A DNA stretch of 36,570 bases, from the IMG/VR virus record IMGVR_UViG_3300017783_005439, positions 1-36,570 of that record. One strand, given 5' to 3'. The notes under the pieces are model-generated. The model was not told the DNA's origin. It did not search any database and was given only the letters and a program-made list of their open reading frames with translations. Shown here piece by piece: positions 1 to 6,463 of this stretch; the first letter of the stretch is position 1; the number at the start of each line of letters is the position of its first letter. The position numbers and the translations under genes were made by a program. This DNA is from a virus.

Positions 1-87
1 CTTATCAGAACCATTAGTTCCAGTTTCATACATTAATTTAATTTCTAACCATTTAGGTGTTAAAAACTCTTTCTTCATTTTTGCCAT
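1..87 (-). CDS. Partial small protein, C-terminus cut by window edge
   Basis: An open frame begins at an ATG at 87 and runs 29 codons to the window edge with no stop. It starts MAKMKKEFLTPKWLEIK. The leader AATAAAAGTTATGG-type sequence just upstream is the same A/T-rich leader seen before many genes here. The next gene's stop lies at 93-95, so the two are separated by only 5 bases and are probably co-transcribed. I do not recognise the protein. Confidence 0.6.
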   Translation of the reverse strand, partial: MAKMKKEFLTPKWLEIKLMYETGTNGSDK

Positions 88-92
88 AACTT

Positions 93-266
93 TTATTTTT
101 TAATTATTAATTCTAAATTATTACCTTCAAATTTGATACCTACTACTTCTTTACCATCACTTTCAACTTTTTTGATAAATTGATTCAAATCAAATGATCT
201 AAACATTAAACCACCTTCAGCTTCTCCATTGAAGCTGTCTTTCCAAAATACTTCTTTTTCAAACAT
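93..266 (-). CDS. Hypothetical 57-residue protein
   Basis: An ATG at 266 opens 57 codons ending in TAA at 95-93. The protein is mixed-charge, starts MFEKEVFWKDSFNGEAEGG and ends in a beta-like stretch (VVGIKFEGNNLELIIKK). It has no signal peptide, membrane segment or cysteine. The leader AAATAAAAGTTATG matches other genes in the window. It sits 5 bases from its upstream neighbour, as expected for an operon from promoter P1 at about 516-486. Function unknown. Confidence 0.65.
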   Translation of the reverse strand: MFEKEVFWKDSFNGEAEGGLMFRSFDLNQFIKKVESDGKEVVGIKFEGNNLELIIKK

Positions 267-271
267 AACTT

Positions 272-454
272 TTATTTTTTAACACACATTAAACACATTA
301 CACCTGCCATACAATTTAATATAAAAAACCCCATTTCATTTAATTCACCTGTAAATGGAATTATTTGTTGTATAGTACCAGCCATTGTTAAATAAGCAAT
401 ACTAAATGATGCTAGCATACCTAATAACGCTTTAAAATTGATTTTCTTAGACAT
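272..454 (-). CDS. Small two-helix membrane protein, unknown role
   Basis: This 60-residue protein has two hydrophobic segments, about residues 9-30 and 41-57, separated by a short polar turn (PFTGELNEMG), with lysines at both ends. This is a helical hairpin of inner-membrane type. It is the first gene after promoter P1; its ATG at 454 follows the leader AATAAAGGTT. Size and topology would suit a holin-like protein, and a lysin lies elsewhere in the same region, but nothing specific shows this. Many small phage membrane proteins look alike. Confidence 0.7.
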   Translation of the reverse strand: MSKKINFKALLGMLASFSIAYLTMAGTIQQIIPFTGELNEMGFFILNCMAGVMCLMCVKK

Positions 455-485
455 AACCTTTATTGTTTTTAATTATTATGACGTA

Positions 486-515
486 AATATACGAACCCTA
501 TTTTGGGGAACCAAA
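486..515 (-). promoter_or_regulatory. Promoter P1 (TTTG-N20-TATATT)
   Basis: On the minus strand, TTTG (515-512) is followed by exactly 20 bases and then TATATT (491-486), with TTCG just before the -10 element and TTACG after it. The -35 element begins four bases after the stop codon of the metalloprotease gene, and the -10 lies 31 bases from the ATG at 454. The same layout occurs at six other places here. It resembles the Bacteroidota consensus TTTG / TAnnTTTG. Confidence 0.75.
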
Positions 516-518
516 TAT

Positions 519-917
519 CTACGCAAATATCTTCCAATTACTTTCTGCTTTTGTAGCAGCAACTTCATATGGGTGATTACTATAATCATAACCCATGTTA
601 TAATATCGTTTCATCCAAATTGGGGATTGTAAATAGTGCTGATATTCGTGGATTAATGTTTGAACTAGCCATTTTTTACTTACCATTTTAGGCCAATAAA
701 TAACTATGGTATTTTCTTGTCTATCAAACTCAGCATCGGGATCACATTCAGTTTCCTTTAATATACTATTATCATATTCTTCACCAGTAAGTCTAACATA
801 AATGTTATGGTGTAATTCTACAAAAGGAGTACATTCATGGTGTTTTGAAAGTCCATAATACTCTTCAATTTTAGGATAAACTTCGTTGATTATAGATTGT
901 ATCTTTTCTTTATTCAT
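519..917 (-). CDS. Zinc metalloprotease-like protein (HExxH)
   Basis: The 132-residue protein carries HEYQH in an alpha helix (WLVQTLIHEYQHYL, about residues 91-104), the zincin motif in which two histidines bind zinc and the glutamate is catalytic. A downstream PYEVAATKAE stretch could give the third ligand, as in small SprT/minigluzincin-type proteases. There is no signal peptide, so it probably acts in the cytoplasm. I chose the ATG at 917 because a longer frame from a GTG at 962 would translate straight through a terminator hairpin and promoter P2. The -10 box of P2 ends six bases before this ATG, so the mRNA may be leaderless. The substrate is unknown. Confidence 0.7.
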   Translation of the reverse strand: MNKEKIQSIINEVYPKIEEYYGLSKHHECTPFVELHHNIYVRLTGEEYDNSILKETECDPDAEFDRQENTIVIYWPKMVSKKWLVQTLIHEYQHYLQSPIWMKRYYNMGYDYSNHPYEVAATKAESNWKIFA

Positions 918-923
918 GACGTA

Positions 924-953
924 AATATACGAAAAAAAAACCGGGTATCCAAA
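924..953 (-). promoter_or_regulatory. Promoter P2, merged with a terminator
   Basis: TTTG (953-950), 20 bases, then TATATT (929-924) on the minus strand. The TTTG falls in the loop and 3' arm of the terminator hairpin at 938-968, and the spacer contains the terminator's T-run. The -10 element is six bases from the ATG at 917, so the predicted transcript starts at or very near the start codon. Confidence 0.75.
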
Positions 954-968
954 TGGATACACCGGTTT
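932..968 (-). terminator. Strong intrinsic terminator
   Basis: Read on the minus strand, AAACCGG-(T)-GTATCC pairs with GGATAC-CCGGTTT around a four-base loop (ATTT). The stem is 13 bp with one bulged base. It is followed directly by an unbroken T-run down to 932. It lies about 20 bases after the stop codon of the small membrane protein gene at 990-1217 and should end that transcript. Confidence 0.85.
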
Positions 969-989
969 CTTTCTTAGTTTTGATTAACT

Positions 990-1217
990 TTATTTCTTAT
1001 CTATAAAAAATTTAGCTAAAATAACTAGTGCAACTAATCCAACGAATCCACCTTCACCAAAAGTGCCGATTAATCCTGTTAGATTTGCAACTATATCCAT
1101 TCCGAATATAGTCGTTCCTGTTAACACATACCATAGGATTGCTACTGGTACAACTGCCATCATAATTGATAACAATCCACCAAAGAATCCAGTTACATAC
1201 TTAATTACATTATCCAT
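990..1217 (-). CDS. Small membrane protein, holin-like
   Basis: The 75-residue protein has two hydrophobic helices, about residues 10-33 and 52-71, with a glycine-rich linker and a charged tail (FFIDKK). There are no cysteines. Its length and two-helix layout fit class II-type holins, and it sits 28 bases downstream of the small outer-membrane protein gene and just before a strong terminator. This is suggestive of an envelope or lysis role, but homology to a known holin family is not visible to me. Confidence 0.65.
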   Translation of the reverse strand: MDNVIKYVTGFFGGLLSIMMAVVPVAILWYVLTGTTIFGMDIVANLTGLIGTFGEGGFVGLVALVILAKFFIDKK

Positions 1218-1245
1218 AATTGTCTATTTTTTTAGTTAATAATAA

Positions 1246-1662
1246 TTAAAACTTCAACCCAAACCCTAACTGTAAGTTAGTAGTTTTAGCTGCTGTATCG
1301 TATACAACTTTAGGATCGATAAACATACCATTCTTGTGGAATGAGAACATTTTTCCAAGTCCTAATTGTAATGCATCAGTGTCAAGTCCTGGAGCTGCTG
1401 CGTATGCAAAGTATCCTTTAAAGAAATATCTTGCATGTACATCTAATTCCATGTCTGCAGTAGAATCAGCTTGTGAAACATTCAAACCTACCATAAGGTC
1501 ATCTGTTAAAGCATATCCAACTGTAGGGTTTAAAGACCATTCAGTCCATGATACATTGGCAATGTCACCAGTACCTACGTACCAGTCACCTTTCGCGTTT
1601 TGAGCATTTACTCCTACTACAACAAGCAGTGATAGAGCAAATGTTAAAATCATTTTTTTCAT
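1246..1662 (-). CDS. Small outer-membrane beta-barrel protein
   Basis: Residues 1-20 form a signal peptide (two lysines, hydrophobic core, VNAQ end) of the kind common in Bacteroidota outer-membrane proteins. The mature 118 residues alternate polar and hydrophobic positions in short strands (WYVGTGD, PTVGYALTDDLMVGLNVSQ, ARYFFKGYFAYAA, NLQLGFGLKF) and end in a terminal phenylalanine, the usual Bam recognition signal. Length is below that of OmpA/OmpW barrels, so six to eight strands are likely. A phage gene for a host-surface protein could alter the envelope, exclude superinfecting phage or help lysis; which one cannot be told from sequence. Confidence 0.75.
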   Translation of the reverse strand: MKKMILTFALSLLVVVGVNAQNAKGDWYVGTGDIANVSWTEWSLNPTVGYALTDDLMVGLNVSQADSTADMELDVHARYFFKGYFAYAAAPGLDTDALQLGLGKMFSFHKNGMFIDPKVVYDTAAKTTNLQLGFGLKF

Positions 1663-1665
1663 TTT

Positions 1666-1815
1666 TTTGATTTTGGTTAATAATTAGTTTAATTTGAAAA
1701 CGTAGTGGCCTACTACTTAAGATAACTTATCGTAGCCGACTTGTACATTATTCAAATGTCGAACGGGAACGATAATAAATTTGACCGTGTTATCCAACCT
1801 AAAGTGTTGGTTTTT
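1666..1815 (+). ncRNA. Candidate small plus-strand RNA, tentative
   Basis: This is the largest gap between protein genes (1663-1824). On the plus strand TTTG (1666-1669) and TTAATTTG (1689-1696) are 19 bases apart, close to the Bacteroidota promoter pattern. The downstream 110 bases contain short inverted repeats: GTAGT/ACTAC (1702-1716), GATAA/TTATC (1721-1731) and ACATT/AATGT (1745-1759). They end in CCAAC/GTTGG (1794-1810) followed by five T, a weak intrinsic terminator. No open frame of note is present. Alternatively the region is a structured 5' leader of the minus-strand barrel gene. The terminator stem is only 5 bp. Confidence 0.3.
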
Positions 1816-1824
1816 GATATGGAT

Positions 1825-2490
1825 TTAGCTATCCATTTTATCTGCTACATAATTGTCGAAATCTTCAACATAATCTTCCATTTCGTAATCTATGTAATCG
1901 TTTTTATTTAATCTAAAGCTATTTTTTAGTGAATCCATATAAGTATCTAATGCAAAATCTCCACCATCTATATCTTTTTCTTTAGCAATGTAAGTTTTAA
2001 TAACATTAAAGTCTACACCTTCGGCTTCATTTAAAAATTGAGCCCATTTAGCTTCATATCCTGCTTCATTTATATTTTCATCCACCATATACATTCCTGA
2101 TTCTCCTAATTCATCTTCAAGTTGCTTAGCTATAGAATCACCTCCTTGATTTTTTACAGTGATCCATTTGCCTAATTCTCTTACCCAAATATACCCATAA
2201 TCAGCTGTCATATCTTTAACTTCATCCCCAATCATCATTCCTGCTGTAAATGCATCTTCTGCATCTATTACTTTATAATATGGTTCCTCATCATATTTTG
2301 AATCAATATTACCTTCATCATCAATTGATGATATATAACCTGTAGCAGCTACTCTTTCAGCTGCTTCTACGTCATTAAAATATTTTTTCAATAATTTACC
2401 TGTATGTTCTGGATAACCATCATAATGATTATAGGTTGATGTGAATTGTTTATCATCATCTAAAAATCCTATAAGTGCTCTTGTTGCCAT
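1825..2490 (-). CDS. Hypothetical 221-residue acidic protein
   Basis: The protein starts MATRALIGFLDDDKQFTSTY, followed by NHYDGYPEHTGKLL, and is strongly acidic in its second half (DYIDYEMEDYVEDFDNYV). It has no signal peptide or membrane segment. The N-terminal pattern, a short sheet, then H-x-D-G-x-P, is one I associate with conserved but uncharacterised phage and bacterial proteins; I cannot give a function. It is followed by the structured gap 1663-1824 and preceded by a 30-base gap without a clear promoter. Confidence 0.75.
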   Translation of the reverse strand: MATRALIGFLDDDKQFTSTYNHYDGYPEHTGKLLKKYFNDVEAAERVAATGYISSIDDEGNIDSKYDEEPYYKVIDAEDAFTAGMMIGDEVKDMTADYGYIWVRELGKWITVKNQGGDSIAKQLEDELGESGMYMVDENINEAGYEAKWAQFLNEAEGVDFNVIKTYIAKEKDIDGGDFALDTYMDSLKNSFRLNKNDYIDYEMEDYVEDFDNYVADKMDS

Positions 2491-2520
2491 GTTTTTGTTT
2501 CTTTTATTCGTTGATAAATA

Positions 2521-2934
2521 TTATAAATTATATAAAGATTGATATTTTTCTATAAAGCTTCTACCAACCGCAAGTTCTAATATTACTGCGCGATCTGGAA
2601 CTCCTGGTAATTTATCTGCAGATGCAATATAATCAATATTTTCATTATTCCATACTTTCATTTTAACTTTAGCATTACTTCTGTTTGAAGTTTTAAACAC
2701 CATTACAACAGGCATTTTACTATATGCCTTACCTTTATCAGGTTTAACATTTGGAAATTTAAAATTTCTAGGATATTTAACTTCAGTTTTATAAGGACCT
2801 GTTGTTGATTTTTTAATATCATAATACCAAGTACTTGTCCACCCTAATTCTGGTTTTGACGGAACTTCATGAGTTACTAACTCCCATTTTTCTTTAATTT
2901 CAACTGGAGTTTCTGTTGGTCTACCTCTCTTCAT
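2521..2934 (-). CDS. Hypothetical 137-residue protein with GRP motif
   Basis: The protein opens with KRGRPTETP, which resembles an AT-hook (GRP core flanked by basic residues) and could contact DNA. The remainder is a mixed alpha/beta domain rich in lysine with beta-like stretches (PVVMVFKTS, KVKMKVWNN) and a C-terminal helix. No membrane segment or zinc motif. Its ATG at 2934 overlaps the end of the preceding gene, so translation is probably coupled. Function unknown. Confidence 0.65.
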   Translation of the reverse strand: MKRGRPTETPVEIKEKWELVTHEVPSKPELGWTSTWYYDIKKSTTGPYKTEVKYPRNFKFPNVKPDKGKAYSKMPVVMVFKTSNRSNAKVKMKVWNNENIDYIASADKLPGVPDRAVILELAVGRSFIEKYQSLYNL

Positions 2935-3149
2935 TATGAAAATATTATTGCCATTAATATTAAAAAAACTAAAGCACCTATAGCTATTGTTGCTCCTAAA
3001 TAACTAGATTCTACTTGTTCTTTACTTCTACCTTGACGATATCTATTATTGTCTAAAATAACTTTATCAATATCTTCAACAGGACTATTACTTATATCTT
3101 TCCAATTCCATTTATTTCTATCGATTTTTCTACCTTTCATTTTTTCCAT
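2934..3149 (-). CDS. Small tail-anchored membrane protein
   Basis: This 71-residue protein has a basic N-terminal half (GRKIDRNKWNWKD) and one hydrophobic segment at about residues 50-70 (GATIAIGALVFLILMAIIF) ending at the C-terminus, which suggests a tail anchor with the N-terminus in the cytoplasm. An in-frame ATG three codons downstream is an alternative start. It follows the small gene at 3151-3327 by one base. Function unknown. Confidence 0.65.
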   Translation of the reverse strand: MEKMKGRKIDRNKWNWKDISNSPVEDIDKVILDNNRYRQGRSKEQVESSYLGATIAIGALVFLILMAIIFS

Positions 3150-3150
3150 A

Positions 3151-3327
3151 TTATTTTATTTTATTTCTTGATTGACTAAAACCAATTATTGGTTTATATC
3201 CAGTTAATTCATTTTGTTGAGTCTGAAGTGTATTTTTCAAACTAATAATTTTAGACACATCTTTTTCATTTGTCATCCAATCTGAAAATAGATATGTTAA
3301 TAGATGGTTTTTAATGTTTTTTATCAT
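3151..3327 (-). CDS. Hypothetical 58-residue protein
   Basis: The ATG at 3327 lies inside the last codons of the SWIM-protein gene (17-base overlap), and the frame ends in TAA at 3153-3151, one base before the next ATG. The protein is MIKNIKNHLLTYLF... with a likely helix (KIISLKNTLQTQQNEL, heptad-like) and a basic tail. The tight fit between two genes in operon order supports it being real. Function unknown. Confidence 0.55.
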   Translation of the reverse strand: MIKNIKNHLLTYLFSDWMTNEKDVSKIISLKNTLQTQQNELTGYKPIIGFSQSRNKIK

Positions 3328-3751
3328 TTCTCATTTGTTTTATATGTTTACAATTACCTAATGATCTCCATGATCCTGGACAATCACAAAAATATTTCCC
3401 TGATGTTGGGTAATATTTTGTTGTATATTCAGTATCACTACTTCCACTTTTAAAAGTTTTAATAATTGTTTCTGATCTTTTGGTTTTTGGTTTTGGTTTT
3501 ATCCACGTAATATCTTTTATAGTGGTGTTTGGATCTACTTCTTGCCATGTTGGTACAATATATGTTTTATCACCAAAAGTAACTAATGATGGTGGCAATA
3601 CCTCATGTTTATATTCATATTTAAACATTTGTACGTTAACAAATGAACCAAATCCAGGACCATGTGAAAATGCTTGTCCATCGGGTTTATACATGATTCT
3701 TGAACGTAATGTACCGTATTTATTTTTATTTGTGAATTTCCAAAGTGCCAT
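3311..3751 (-). CDS. SWIM-type zinc-finger protein
   Basis: The C-terminal 30 residues hold C-D-C-P-G-S-W-R-S-L-G-N-C-K-H, the CxC...CxH pattern of the SWIM zinc finger, preceded by a beta hairpin (YYPTSGKYFCDC) as in known SWIM domains. These domains bind DNA or proteins in bacterial SNF2 helicases and other proteins. The N-terminal 95 residues are of unknown fold. The ATG at 3751 follows the leader AAATAAAGGTT and lies 19 bases from the -10 box of promoter P3. A stand-alone SWIM protein in a phage could be a DNA-binding accessory factor; this is inference. Confidence 0.7.
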   Translation of the reverse strand: MALWKFTNKNKYGTLRSRIMYKPDGQAFSHGPGFGSFVNVQMFKYEYKHEVLPPSLVTFGDKTYIVPTWQEVDPNTTIKDITWIKPKPKTKRSETIIKTFKSGSSDTEYTTKYYPTSGKYFCDCPGSWRSLGNCKHIKQMRNDKKH

Positions 3752-3770
3752 AACCTTTATTTATGACATA

Positions 3771-3800
3771 AATATACGAACCCTCTCTCGGGGAGCCAAA
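3771..3800 (-). promoter_or_regulatory. Promoter P3 (TTTG-N20-TATATT)
   Basis: TTTG (3800-3797), 20 bases, TATATT (3776-3771) on the minus strand. Its flanks closely copy P1: both have GGnTCCCC after TTTG and AGGGTTCG before TATATT. It begins 11 bases after the stop of the gene at 3812-3988 and drives the SWIM-protein gene and those after it. Confidence 0.75.
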
Positions 3801-3811
3801 TTTTTTTGCGA

Positions 3812-3988
3812 TTATCTTTGATTAACTATTTTCCAAATGCTATCCCAACCAATTTCACGTTTAGTTGCTTCATCTTTTTTGAATTTTTTTATATCTGCTT
3901 TCATTATTTTTATTTCTTTATCTAATTTATAGATTTTATATCCTAAAATCCAAACTAATAATATTAATATAACTAAGCAAATTAGCAT
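3812..3988 (-). CDS. Small membrane-anchored coiled-coil protein
   Basis: The ATG at 3988 lies one base after the lipoprotein gene's stop and opens 58 codons to TAA at 3814-3812. Residues 1-18 are very hydrophobic (MLICLVILILLVWILGY), then comes a charged helix (KLDKEIKIMKADIKKFKKDE) with heptad character, and a short tryptophan-containing tail. An N-terminal anchor plus cytoplasmic or periplasmic coiled coil resembles phage spanin or Rz-like subunits, but the match is only to general layout. Confidence 0.6.
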   Translation of the reverse strand: MLICLVILILLVWILGYKIYKLDKEIKIMKADIKKFKKDEATKREIGWDSIWKIVNQR

Positions 3989-3989
3989 T

Positions 3990-4673
3990 TTAACGATTAT
4001 TTTTAATAATTCTTACGTTAGGTTTTGAACTATTACGTGAAGGTCTTGAATTGTTGTTTATTCTAGGTGGTTGATTGAAATTAGGTCTATTATTGTTTAT
4101 AACAGGTTTATTATTAATAGGTGGTCTACTATTGTTTATAACAGGTTTATTATTTGGTATAAAATTATATGAAGGTCTATTATTATTATTTAGGGGTTTG
4201 TAAATAACTGGTTTTGATGGTACTGGTTTTCTATTAATTTTGTTAGTATCTTGTTCTAATTGATCTTGAATACTATTTCTTCTACTACTATTATATACTA
4301 CATTATAACCTTGATTATTAAATGGTCCTTCATACCAACTATTTGATACCATCCAAGGTCTCATATACCAATCCCAATAATTCCAGGGTCTATTGAAATT
4401 TGAATAATATGAGTAATAATTGTTATTGTAAAAACCATAATCTAACCATAATGGTCTTTCATTCCAATAACCATAACTATAACCCCAATGAAATCTAGGT
4501 CTTATTGGTCTGAAATCTAATGTAATAGTATTAAAATCTAAACTTGTAAACACAGTTGTTTCTTCTTGAAGTTCATCTAAATAAACTACATCGGTTTCAC
4601 AACATTTATCCACAGGTGCTGATTGGTAAATTCCACAACTACTTAATAATAATACTACTAATAATTTTTTCAT
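3990..4673 (-). CDS. Asn/Pro/Tyr-rich lipoprotein
   Basis: The N-terminus is MKKLLVVLLLSSCG: a short signal peptide with a lipobox ending at Cys13, so the mature protein should be lipid-anchored in the envelope. Residues 55-115 are rich in Tyr, Trp and Asn. Residues 150-227 are a low-complexity tail of repeated Asn-Pro-Arg units (VINNNRP, VINNSRP) that ends basic. Such low-complexity lipoproteins are common in Bacteroidota genomes. In a phage it could sit in the cell envelope near lysis, act as an outer spanin-like part or block receptors. No enzyme motif. Confidence 0.7.
   Translation of the reverse strand: MKKLLVVLLLSSCGIYQSAPVDKCCETDVVYLDELQEETTVFTSLDFNTITLDFRPIRPRFHWGYSYGYWNERPLWLDYGFYNNNYYSYYSNFNRPWNYWDWYMRPWMVSNSWYEGPFNNQGYNVVYNSSRRNSIQDQLEQDTNKINRKPVPSKPVIYKPLNNNNRPSYNFIPNNKPVINNSRPPINNKPVINNNRPNFNQPPRINNNSRPSRNSSKPNVRIIKNNR
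4092..4154. repeat. 24-base direct repeat within lipoprotein gene
   Basis: ATTGTTTATAACAGGTTTAT followed by TATT occurs at 4092-4115 and again at 4131-4154, a 39-base period. It encodes the repeated KPVINN segment of the Asn/Pro-rich tail. This is recent tandem duplication or slippage in a low-complexity coding tract. Confidence 0.8.
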
Positions 4674-4682
4674 ATTTTTGTT

Positions 4683-5420
4683 TTAATTAGGTGTTTGAAC
4701 ACCACGTTTGCTGACAACCTCAGCTGATATTTTATTTGCAAATTTAATTGCATTTGGTACTGATTTTGCTGTTGCATATGATAATGCGAAAGCAGCTGTA
4801 AATGTATCACCAGCTCCACTAACATCAATTGTTTCTTGTGGGTTTGGAGATGAGTATGTTTTACCATTATACATACAACCTTTAGAACCTAAAGTTACTA
4901 TAATTTTTGAAGCATCTAATTCTTTATTATTTAAATATTCTTCTTCATTTAATTTTACAAATGTAAAATCTTTAATTATATCACTATTTAATTTTCTTTT
5001 ACTATCTAATATTGATAATTTTGATTTATAAGCAATTAATTGTAAAGTATAATCTAGTAAATATCCCTTATTATAATCACTTACAATTACTACATCAGCA
5101 TCTTGTATAAAATGCTCATAATCTGTTGACCATATAAATTGTTCAATTTTATCATCACCTTCATCAACTCTTAAAAACATATGGTTAGTTTTTTTCTCAA
5201 CATACCTTGTTTTAGTTACTTGTGATAAATTACTAAAGTGTAATACTTTAGATGATGGTTCTAATGCCTTAACATTAGCAACTGTATTTCCTGACATACC
5301 CGCGTTTACTACTGTATTAATAGGTTGTAATACCGGAACAGGCGCCTCTGGTGATAATCTATTTATATCGCAGTAAATAAATTTATCTACACAGGTTTCT
5401 CCTATAACTACTACTTTCAT
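4683..5420 (-). CDS. PfkB-family sugar kinase, HldE kinase-domain-like
   Basis: The 245-residue protein has the ribokinase/PfkB fold. The N-terminus is VVVIGETCVDKFIYCD, residues 27-49 hold a Pro-rich sheet and the GMSGNTVANVKAL sugar-binding helix, and the DVSGAGDTFTAAF motif near residue 200 carries the catalytic Asp and anion hole. The start (GETCVDKF, LSPEAPVPVL) is closest to the D-glycero-D-manno-heptose-7-phosphate kinase half of HldE, which feeds ADP-heptose synthesis. It is shorter than that domain (about 310 residues) and lacks the nucleotidyltransferase half. Near the lipoprotein and lysin genes it could change surface sugars; the substrate is an inference. Confidence 0.8.
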   Translation of the reverse strand: MKVVVIGETCVDKFIYCDINRLSPEAPVPVLQPINTVVNAGMSGNTVANVKALEPSSKVLHFSNLSQVTKTRYVEKKTNHMFLRVDEGDDKIEQFIWSTDYEHFIQDADVVIVSDYNKGYLLDYTLQLIAYKSKLSILDSKRKLNSDIIKDFTFVKLNEEEYLNNKELDASKIIVTLGSKGCMYNGKTYSSPNPQETIDVSGAGDTFTAAFALSYATAKSVPNAIKFANKISAEVVSKRGVQTPN

Positions 5421-5434
5421 AACTTATTTTTATT

Positions 5435-5632
5435 TTAAGCTGTATATTCAGCTTTTTGGGATCTTTTATAACGTTCAACTTCAAGTTGAATATCTAAACT
5501 AATTAAAGCACACATTCGTTTTAAAGTTTCTGGATAATGTAAAGCCATATCAACTAAAACTTCATCTTCAAATGTATTAAAATATTCAACAAATGAAGGT
5601 TGCCTGAATGTTATTTTTGTTTTATCACTCAC
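5435..5632 (-). CDS. Hypothetical 65-residue protein, GTG start
   Basis: Start is GTG at 5632, fused to the stop of the preceding gene as TAGTG, so translation is coupled to it; no in-frame ATG lies nearby. The protein has a helical middle (FVEYFNTFEDEVLVDMALHY) and a helical basic C-terminal part, with no membrane segment. Function unknown. Confidence 0.6.
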   Translation of the reverse strand: MSDKTKITFRQPSFVEYFNTFEDEVLVDMALHYPETLKRMCALISLDIQLEVERYKRSQKAEYTA

Positions 5633-5754
5633 TATAATGATTTCATAGGTTTTAAATTAGGCTTTTTTTTCATTTTTATAACACCTCTTCTAACCATATC
5701 TTTTCTCCATTCCATAAACTGGTTGTAGTTTGATTTATTTGAATTTTTACTCAT
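5632..5754 (-). CDS. Small basic protein, 40 residues
   Basis: ATG at 5754 opens 40 codons ending at TAG 5634-5632. The sequence is Lys/Asn-rich with a MEWRKDMVRRGV core and a KMKKKPNLKPMK tail, strongly basic, so it may bind nucleic acid. Its stop overlaps the next gene's GTG start, and it begins 6 bases after the previous gene's stop. Function unknown. Confidence 0.5.
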   Translation of the reverse strand: MSKNSNKSNYNQFMEWRKDMVRRGVIKMKKKPNLKPMKSL

Positions 5755-5760
5755 AACGTT

Positions 5761-5895
5761 TTATTTACCTTGCCCATTATAGAGCTTTTTATAATTTTTA
5801 CTATTTTTTAATTTACTTGTTTTACTTTTTGCATGAATTCCAGGTCTTTTTTTCTTTTTTACCTTAGAATATATTGAGGAAACCATTTTTGCCAT
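5761..5895 (-). CDS. Small very basic protein, 44 residues
   Basis: The ATG at 5895 directly abuts the TAA of the lysin gene (TAA-ATG) and the frame runs 44 codons to TAA at 5763-5761. It is extremely Lys-rich (KVKKKKRPGIH, SKTSKLKNSKNYKKLYNGQGK) with no acidic residues. The KxSKNYKKxYxGQG ending resembles tiny conserved ORFs of marine T4-like phages, from memory. A nucleic-acid-binding role is plausible but unproven. Confidence 0.55.
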   Translation of the reverse strand: MAKMVSSIYSKVKKKKRPGIHAKSKTSKLKNSKNYKKLYNGQGK

Positions 5896-6453
5896 TTATT
5901 CGAATTTTTCTTTTAGATTATTAATTTTAATTATGTGTTGTAACGATGATACATATGCGTCAGCTTCAGCATATTGTTTGTCTAATAACTTATATAATTG
6001 CTTTTCTGTTTTACATTTATAAGCATAAGTTGAATACCATAAAGCATAATCCATAACTGATTCTTCCCAATTATTATAATATGCATGTCCATATTGTGTT
6101 CCTTCAGCTAGATTAAGTCTTACACGTGCTTCTTTCATACCAAATAAATTATGGTTTTCTTTAAATATTTTAGATTCATAATGACCTGTTTCTAAAATAG
6201 ATTGAGCTAAGACAATATGTGGAAATTTAAAATTTAACCCACTTAATTTTTCAATTAATTTTTCTTGCTCAAAATCATTTAAATCTTCTACTATTAATAT
6301 ATTTTCTGTGTCAGTAATATATTGTGTATCTGGTTTTGATAGCCCTAATAATAAAAATATAGTAAAAAATACTAATGCTATTTTTAAAAATACTATAGGG
6401 TAATTAACTTGTTTATACTCTAAAGTTTGGGAGTTGTATTTGAATAGTTTCAT
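5896..6453 (-). CDS. N-acetylglucosaminidase (GH73-like) lysin with membrane anchor
   Basis: Residues 20-40 form one transmembrane or signal-anchor helix (IVFLKIALVFFTIFLLLGL). From about residue 75 comes a glucosaminidase domain: HIVLAQSILETGHYESKIF contains the catalytic glutamate motif (ILETG), then NHNLFGMK and a Trp/Tyr-rich segment (NWEESVMDYALWYSTY), as in FlgJ and GH73 autolysins. It cleaves the glycan backbone of peptidoglycan. With 185 residues it is a minimal single-domain enzyme anchored in the inner membrane and facing the periplasm, suiting a signal-anchor-release lysin or a virion-independent endolysin. Small membrane genes in the same region may serve as holin or spanin. Confidence 0.8.
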   Translation of the reverse strand: MKLFKYNSQTLEYKQVNYPIVFLKIALVFFTIFLLLGLSKPDTQYITDTENILIVEDLNDFEQEKLIEKLSGLNFKFPHIVLAQSILETGHYESKIFKENHNLFGMKEARVRLNLAEGTQYGHAYYNNWEESVMDYALWYSTYAYKCKTEKQLYKLLDKQYAEADAYVSSLQHIIKINNLKEKFE

Positions 6454-6463
6454 AATTTTGGTT

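Noticed and set aside
915-962. Longer start (GTG at 962) for the metalloprotease frame
   Set aside because: It would translate the terminator hairpin, the T-run and promoter P2; the ATG at 917 just after the -10 box is the better start.
1334-1603. Plus-strand open frame of 89 codons
   Set aside because: It is the mirror of the outer-membrane barrel gene, has no leader of the kind seen here and no protein pattern.
4670-4867. Minus-strand 65-codon frame, Gln/His/Leu-rich
   Set aside because: A shifted frame inside the PfkB kinase gene; composition is typical of an out-of-frame shadow.
5896-6453. Reading the lysin as a flagellar FlgJ protein of a bacterial chromosome
   Set aside because: Only the glucosaminidase domain is present and the neighbours are phage-type; no flagellar genes are near.
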